Part shown: positions 59,452 through 64,000 of the stretch, one piece after another
Position numbering within the stretch: position 1 is the stretch's first letter
How the letters are laid out: each line of letters begins with the position of its first letter
NCBI GenBank assembly: GCA_023387735.1
Contig: JAEWHP010000049.1
Location: 310,001-374,000 of the forward strand
Source of the DNA: Pseudomonadota bacterium
Lineage (GTDB): Bacteria > Pseudomonadota > Alphaproteobacteria > Rhizobiales > Xanthobacteraceae
Length of the DNA: 64,000 bases
Reading direction: 5' to 3'
Made by a program: the position numbers and the translations under genes
Notes under the pieces: generated by a model
Database searches by the model: none
What the model saw: the letters and a program-made list of their open reading frames with translations, nothing else
What the model was told of the DNA's origin: nothing

Positions 59452-61326
59452 ATGCTTTCAATAACGGATATTTCGGTCCGCATCGCCGGACGGCTTCTGA
59501 TCGACAGCAGCACCGTGCAGATCGTGCCGGGCGCGCGCGTCGGATTCGTCGGCCGTAACGGCGTCGGCAAGTCGACGCTGTTCCACGCGATCCGCGGCGA
59601 CCTGCCGATCGAATCCGGCAGCATTACGCTGCCGCCGCGCTGGCGCATCGGCAGCCTGGCGCAGGAAGCGCCCGACGGACCGGAAAGCCTCGTCAATGTC
59701 GTGCTCAAGGCCGACCTGGAGCGCGACGCGTTGCTGCGCGAAGCAGAGACCGCCGACGACCCGCATCGAATTGCCGAAATCCAGACCCGGCTGGTCGACA
59801 TCGACGCGCACTCCGCGCCGGCGCGTGCGGCCGCGATCCTGAGCGGGCTCGGGTTCTCGACCGCGGACCAGGCCCGGCCATGCTCGGAATTCTCCGGCGG
59901 CTGGCGCATGCGCGTGGCGCTCGCCGCGACGCTGTTCTCGGCGCCGGACCTGCTGCTGCTCGACGAACCGACCAACTACCTCGACCTCGAAGGCACGCTG
60001 TGGCTGGAAGACCATCTGGCGAACTACCCGCGCACCGTCATCGTGATCAGCCATGACCGCGACCTGCTCGATACCTCCGTCGACCAGATCCTGCATCTCG
60101 ATCGCGGCAAGCTGACGCTCTACAAGGGCACCTATTCCTCGTTCGAGGAACAGCGCGCCACCCGCGAAATGCTGGACGCCAAGCACGCCAAGCGCCAGGC
60201 CGACGAACGCAAGCGGCTGCAGGCCTTCGTCGATCGCTTCAAGGCCAAGGCCTCCAAGGCGCGCCAGGCGCAATCCCGCGTGAAAATGCTGGAGCGGATG
60301 AAGCCGGTGACCGCGCTGGTGACGCAGGACGTGCGCGAGATTTCGTTCCCCACGCCGGAGAAGATGCTGTCGCCACCGATCATCGCGGTCGATGACGTCT
60401 CGGTCGGCTACGATCCGAAGAAGCCGGTGCTCAACCGCGTGACGCTGCGGATCGACACCGACGACCGCATCGCCCTGCTCGGCTCGAACGGCAACGGCAA
60501 ATCGACGCTGGTCAAGCTTCTCGCCAACAAGCTGCAGCCGTTCTCGGGCCGGGTCACGCGCGCCGAAAAACTGTCGGTCGGCTATTTCGCGCAGCATCAG
60601 GTCGACGAACTCAATCTCGACGGCTCGCCCTACGACCACGTGCGCAAGCTGATGCCGGATGCGATGGAAACCAAGGTGCGCGGGCGCGTCGGGGCGATCG
60701 GCTTTTCCGGCAAGGCCGGCGACACGCTGGTGCGCAGCCTCTCGGGCGGCGAGAAGGCGCGGCTGCTGCTCGGGCTCGCCACCTTCTACGGCCCCAACAT
60801 GATCATCCTCGACGAACCGACCAACCATCTCGACATCGACAGCCGCGCGGCGCTGGCCGAAGCGATCAACGATTTTCCCGGTGCGGTGATCATGGTCTCG
60901 CACGACCGCTATCTGATCGAGGCCTGCGCCGATCAATTGTGGGTCGTCGCCAACCAGACCGTCAAAGCCTATGACGGCGATCTCGACGAATACCGGCGGA
61001 TGGTGCTGTCGATCGGGGACACGCGCAACGGTTCGCGTGAGCGCGGCAGGGAAAACGCGAAGGAAAGCGCGAAGCCGGAGCGCGGCAGGAGCGAAAAGCG
61101 GACGCCGCTGAAGCAGCGGATCGCCGAGGCCGAAGCGGAGATCGAACGCATCAACGGCATCATTGCCAAGATCGACACCGCGCTGGCGCTGCCGGACCTG
61201 TTCACGCGCGATCCGAAGCAGGCCGCCCAACTCAGCAAGGCGCGTGCCGGCGCCGAAGCCGCGCTGCAGCGCGCCGAGGAGGATTGGCTCGAAGCCAGTT
61301 CGGAGTTCGACGAAGCGGCGAGTTAA
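59452..61326 (+). CDS. ABC-F family ATPase, full length
   Basis: A 624-residue soluble protein with two ABC ATPase units. First: GFVGRNGVGKSTLFHAIRGD (Walker A near residue 36), FSGGWRMRVALAA (signature), LLLLDEPTNYLDLEG (Walker B). Linker with coiled coil (residues ~245-295, KHAKRQADERKRLQ). Second: LLGSNGNGKSTLVKLL near 345, SLSGGEKARLLLG, IILDEPTNHLDID. C-terminal coiled coil after about 520 (Uup-like, ending EEDWLEASSEFDE). It likely acts on the ribosome; drug resistance cannot be told. A second, partial ABC-F lies at the left edge of the window. Confidence 0.94.
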   Translation: MLSITDISVRIAGRLLIDSSTVQIVPGARVGFVGRNGVGKSTLFHAIRGDLPIESGSITLPPRWRIGSLAQEAPDGPESLVNVVLKADLERDALLREAETADDPHRIAEIQTRLVDIDAHSAPARAAAILSGLGFSTADQARPCSEFSGGWRMRVALAATLFSAPDLLLLDEPTNYLDLEGTLWLEDHLANYPRTVIVISHDRDLLDTSVDQILHLDRGKLTLYKGTYSSFEEQRATREMLDAKHAKRQADERKRLQAFVDRFKAKASKARQAQSRVKMLERMKPVTALVTQDVREISFPTPEKMLSPPIIAVDDVSVGYDPKKPVLNRVTLRIDTDDRIALLGSNGNGKSTLVKLLANKLQPFSGRVTRAEKLSVGYFAQHQVDELNLDGSPYDHVRKLMPDAMETKVRGRVGAIGFSGKAGDTLVRSLSGGEKARLLLGLATFYGPNMIILDEPTNHLDIDSRAALAEAINDFPGAVIMVSHDRYLIEACADQLWVVANQTVKAYDGDLDEYRRMVLSIGDTRNGSRERGRENAKESAKPERGRSEKRTPLKQRIAEAEAEIERINGIIAKIDTALALPDLFTRDPKQAAQLSKARAGAEAALQRAEEDWLEASSEFDEAAS

Positions 61327-61352
61327 TCTAGAAATGAACCGGAACGGCGAAA

Positions 61353-61877
61353 CTAAGCCGCCGGCTTCTTCTTTGCCTTGGCGCCCTTCGGCTGCGCCAC
61401 CGGCTCCGGCGCACGCTCGATCGATGTCAGCCGTCCCGCCGTGAACGTATAGATGCCGGCGCGCTGCCCGCGCGAATAGTTGACGACGGCGACGCGATCG
61501 CCGCGCGGGTTGTTGGACAGGCTGACGTTGTCGGGCGCGCCGATGCCGCGCACGACGTCGCATTCGGTATGCCCCAGCGCCACCGTTCCCGATGTCGAGG
61601 GGGTCGGCGCGCCGGCGGCACCGTCAGCCAGCGCGTTCGCGCCTCCTCCCATCCCGGGACAGGCGCCATCAGCACTGACGAGTTGGTCGGGCGCAACCGG
61701 CTTGTCCGAGCTGAGCGGCGGCGTTTCGATCGAGACGTTCCGGATGAAGGTGCGGCCGGAGCGTGAAAACCAGTCCGCATCCTTCGACAGAAGGTCGGAA
61801 GCGCTATTGCAGCCGGCCAGCACGGGACCGAGCAGCAGAAGCGTCAGCAATGGCTTTCGATAGGTAGTTCCGCGCAC
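61353..61877 (-). CDS. Hypothetical lipoprotein
   Basis: A 174-residue protein with a lipoprotein signal: LLTLLLLGPVLAGC (lipobox LAGC, Cys near residue 23). The mature part has CPGMGGGANALADG and GHTECDVVRGIGAPDNVSLS near residue 100, GDRVAVVNYSRGQRAGIYTF near 126 and a Lys/Ala tail. It resembles small rhizobial outer-membrane lipoproteins of unknown role, with a SmpA/OmlA-like hint in the GAPDNV segment. Start is GTG 61877; ribosome site weak. Confidence 0.8.
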   Translation of the reverse strand: MRGTTYRKPLLTLLLLGPVLAGCNSASDLLSKDADWFSRSGRTFIRNVSIETPPLSSDKPVAPDQLVSADGACPGMGGGANALADGAAGAPTPSTSGTVALGHTECDVVRGIGAPDNVSLSNNPRGDRVAVVNYSRGQRAGIYTFTAGRLTSIERAPEPVAQPKGAKAKKKPAA

Positions 61878-61998
61878 GCTAGATCAAGCTCCCGCCCTCG
61901 TACCAAGCACTTGTCCGAACACCACTTTGCGGCATGACCATGACACCCCAGGCGTCCGGCACAGAAACCGCAGGATATCATTAATTCCGACGGATTCG

Positions 61999-62451
61999 CT
62001 ATTGCCGGCGCTGCCACCGTCCCCGCTCGTCGGCCTGCCAGTACGTCACCTCGAATCCCCGTGCCTTGCAATCGGTCCAGACCCCGCGCGCCGCGGCCAG
62101 CGCCTCGTCGTCGTCGCCGTTGAACACCAGCACCAGGCGCTCGTAGCTGGCGGAGTCGGCCGGCAGCGCCGCGTTGTCGATCAGGAACCTGACATTGGCC
62201 CGGTTCGGGTTCCCCTCCTCCATCGAAAGGATAATGGGCTGGTCCGGCGCATCGACGGCGCGCCAGGTGGCGTGCGGCAGGAACGAATCGTCGGTATAGG
62301 TCCACAAATGCGCGTCGAGCGCGTCGGTGCGCTCCTGCGAGGTCGATTGCACGACCACACGCCAGCCGCGCTCGAGCGATTTCTCGAGCAAGGGCGGCAG
62401 AACATTCTCGATCGACATGTTCTGCAGATGGTAGAACAGGACTTCCGTCAT
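61999..62451 (-). CDS. holC: DNA polymerase III chi subunit
   Basis: A 150-residue clamp-loader accessory that links the replisome to SSB. EVLFYHLQNMSIENVLPPLL at the start, RGWRVVVQSTSQERTDALDA near 27 and LWTYTDDSFLPHATW near 48 are the HolC layout. It lies 25 bases downstream of pepA on the same strand, the usual neighbour in alphaproteobacteria, so they are probably one operon. Confidence 0.93.
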   Translation of the reverse strand: MTEVLFYHLQNMSIENVLPPLLEKSLERGWRVVVQSTSQERTDALDAHLWTYTDDSFLPHATWRAVDAPDQPIILSMEEGNPNRANVRFLIDNAALPADSASYERLVLVFNGDDDEALAAARGVWTDCKARGFEVTYWQADERGRWQRRQ

Positions 62452-62476
62452 CCGGCTTCCGCCATAACGGTATGAA

Positions 62477-63979
62477 TCATTTCTTCGCTTCGTAGTGCGC
62501 TGCGACCAGCCGGTCGAGCAGCCGGACGCCGTAGCCCGAACCCCAGCTCTGGTTGATGTCGGTCTTCGGCGCGCCCATCGCGGTGCCGGCGATGTCGAGA
62601 TGCGCCCACGGCGTGTTGTCGACGAATCGCTGCAGGAACTGCGCCGCCGTGATCGAACCGCCATTGCGAACGCCGGTGTTCTTCATGTCGGCAAACTGCG
62701 AGTCGATCATCTTGTCGTATTCGGGACCGAGCGGCATGCGCCAGACGCGCTCGCCGGTCTCGTTGCCGATCTTGCTCAGCCGCTCGGACAATTCGTCGTT
62801 GTTGGAGAACATGCCTGCATATTCGGTACCGAGGGCCACCATGATGGCGCCGGTCAGCGTCGCCAGATCGACCATGAATTTGGGCTTGTACTTTTTCGCC
62901 ACGTACCAGAGCACGTCGGCCAGCACGAGCCGGCCTTCGGCGTCGGTGTTGATGATCTCGATGGTCTGTCCCGACATCGAGGTGACGATGTCGCCGGGGC
63001 GCTGGGCGTTGCCGTCGGGCATGTTCTCGACCAGGCCGATGGCGCCCACCACGTTGGCCTTCGCCTTGCGGGCTGCGAGCGCGTGCATCAACCCGACCAC
63101 GCAGGCCGCGCCGCCCATGTCACCCTTCATTTCCTCCATGCCGCCGGCGCCCTTGATCGAAATGCCGCCGGTATCGAAGCAGACGCCCTTGCCGATGAAT
63201 GCGACGGGCTGATCGCCCTTCTTGCCGCCGTTCCAGCGCATGATCACCATGCGGCCGGGCTGCGTTGAACCCTGCGCCACACCGAGCAGGGCACCCATGC
63301 CGAGCTTGGTCATCGCCTTGACATCGAGCACCTCGACCTGGACTCCGAGCTTCCTTAGCTGGCTGGCGCGACGGGCGAACTCCACGGGATAGAGCACGTT
63401 CGGCGGCTCGTTGACGAGTTCGCGCGCGATGATCACGCCGTCCACGACATGAGACGCCGGTGCGAACGCCTTTCGCGCCGCCGGAACATCGTCGACGGCA
63501 ATGGCAATGTCGGCCTTCAGCGCGCCGTTCTCACCTTCCTTCTTCCTGGTCTTGTAGCGGTCGAACTTGTAGGCGCGCAGCAGGATGCCCGAGGCGACTG
63601 CCGCGGCGGCATCGGGCGCCATGCCTCCATCGGATAGTTCGGCGACTACGGTGACATCAGCGCTGGCGGCGTTGAGTTTGCCCGCCGTCACCCCGCCGAA
63701 TTTGAGATAATCCTTCTCCTTGATGTCAGCGGCCTTGCCGGTGCCGACCACGATCAGACGCTCCGCCTTGATTCCCGCCGGTGCCGGAATATCGAGCGTC
63801 GCCCCGCTCTTGCCCTTGAACTGATTGGCCGCAGCCGCCCGTTTGACGGTGTCGGCCGCCGACGCCAGCGTTTTTCGCGTATGTGAACCGAACTTCAATT
63901 CATCGTTGCAAAACACCACCAGAACGCCGCGCGGCGCGGCGGAAAAAGGCACAAAACCGACCTTTACGGCGTCGGACAT
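62477..63979 (-). CDS. pepA: Leucyl aminopeptidase
   Basis: A 500-residue cytosolic M17 aminopeptidase needing two metal ions. VAFIGKGVCFDTGGISIKGA near residue 253 (metal Lys/Asp), NTDAEGRLVLADVL near 345 (signature, metal Asp and Glu) and the C-terminal WAHLDIAGTA near 465. N-terminal domain is shorter-patterned but complete. In some bacteria PepA also acts as a DNA-binding recombination factor. ATG 63979 is close to the right edge; its promoter lies mostly outside. Confidence 0.96.
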   Translation of the reverse strand: MSDAVKVGFVPFSAAPRGVLVVFCNDELKFGSHTRKTLASAADTVKRAAAANQFKGKSGATLDIPAPAGIKAERLIVVGTGKAADIKEKDYLKFGGVTAGKLNAASADVTVVAELSDGGMAPDAAAAVASGILLRAYKFDRYKTRKKEGENGALKADIAIAVDDVPAARKAFAPASHVVDGVIIARELVNEPPNVLYPVEFARRASQLRKLGVQVEVLDVKAMTKLGMGALLGVAQGSTQPGRMVIMRWNGGKKGDQPVAFIGKGVCFDTGGISIKGAGGMEEMKGDMGGAACVVGLMHALAARKAKANVVGAIGLVENMPDGNAQRPGDIVTSMSGQTIEIINTDAEGRLVLADVLWYVAKKYKPKFMVDLATLTGAIMVALGTEYAGMFSNNDELSERLSKIGNETGERVWRMPLGPEYDKMIDSQFADMKNTGVRNGGSITAAQFLQRFVDNTPWAHLDIAGTAMGAPKTDINQSWGSGYGVRLLDRLVAAHYEAKK

Positions 63980-64000
63980 GGATAAATCCTCCAGAATCAG

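Noticed and set aside
59458..61563. 701-codon minus-strand frame opposite the ABC-F gene
   Set aside because: Arg/Ala/Gln-rich mirror of the ABC-F coding strand; no recognisable feature.
1..64000. tRNA, rRNA or CRISPR array
   Set aside because: I saw no GGTTCGAATCC-type T-arm with a matching cloverleaf and no regularly spaced repeats; a covariance scan would be decisive.

Overview
The window is a chromosomal segment of a high-GC alphaproteobacterium, most likely Bradyrhizobium or a close relative. The clues are a eukaryote-type glutamine synthetase (GlnII) beside a DUF2735 gene, a malic enzyme fused to a phosphotransacetylase-like domain, TRAP transporters, and imperfect palindromic repeats beginning GTAGGRTGGG or CATCCTTCGAGACGC of the kind scattered in Bradyrhizobium genomes. 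No rRNA, tRNA, CRISPR array, prophage or intact insertion sequence was seen.

Layout. 0-9 kb: an ABC-F gene cut by the window edge, then three paralogous two-domain GrlR-family proteins. One of these is in an operon with a ModA-like binding protein that has no export signal. The region also holds a YdcZ-type membrane protein, glnII with a sigma-54 promoter, DUF2735, an MliC-like lysozyme inhibitor, a protein phosphatase and an SDR. 9-21 kb: mixed metabolism, with a DUF2161 nuclease-fold protein, GNAT, a thioesterase, a signal-less BtuF-like protein, an M20 peptidase, a PNPOx-like protein divergent from a MocR regulator, an aldehyde dehydrogenase and a large catalase. 21-35.4 kb: a serine hydrolase and two complete TRAP operons flanking envelope and stress genes (CreA, L,D-transpeptidase, secreted glutathione peroxidase, polysaccharide deacetylase, DHFR-like). 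35.5-44.5 kb: DoxX, malic enzyme, aspS, selO, then a disturbed stretch before rnd containing a truncated gene ending at a perfect 31-bp palindrome and a Phd-type antitoxin fused by overlap to a toxin remnant. 44.5-64 kb: core genes (purMN, CDP-alcohol phosphatidyltransferase, hdaA, ppk-ppx, ndk, holC, pepA) mixed with a beta-barrel protein, a hydrolase/flavoprotein pair, a Cys-rich copper protein, TerC and a second ABC-F.

How genes work together. purM-purN are overlapped. ppk-ppx make and degrade polyphosphate and follow hdaA. pepA-holC are adjacent. Each TRAP set has the usual P-Q-M order. The MocR regulator probably controls the divergent PNPOx-like gene.

The least described feature is the set of three two-domain GrlR-family paralogues, far from any type III secretion gene in view, with a cytosolic ModA-like partner. 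All functions are inferred from reading sequence and remembered family features; no database search was run.
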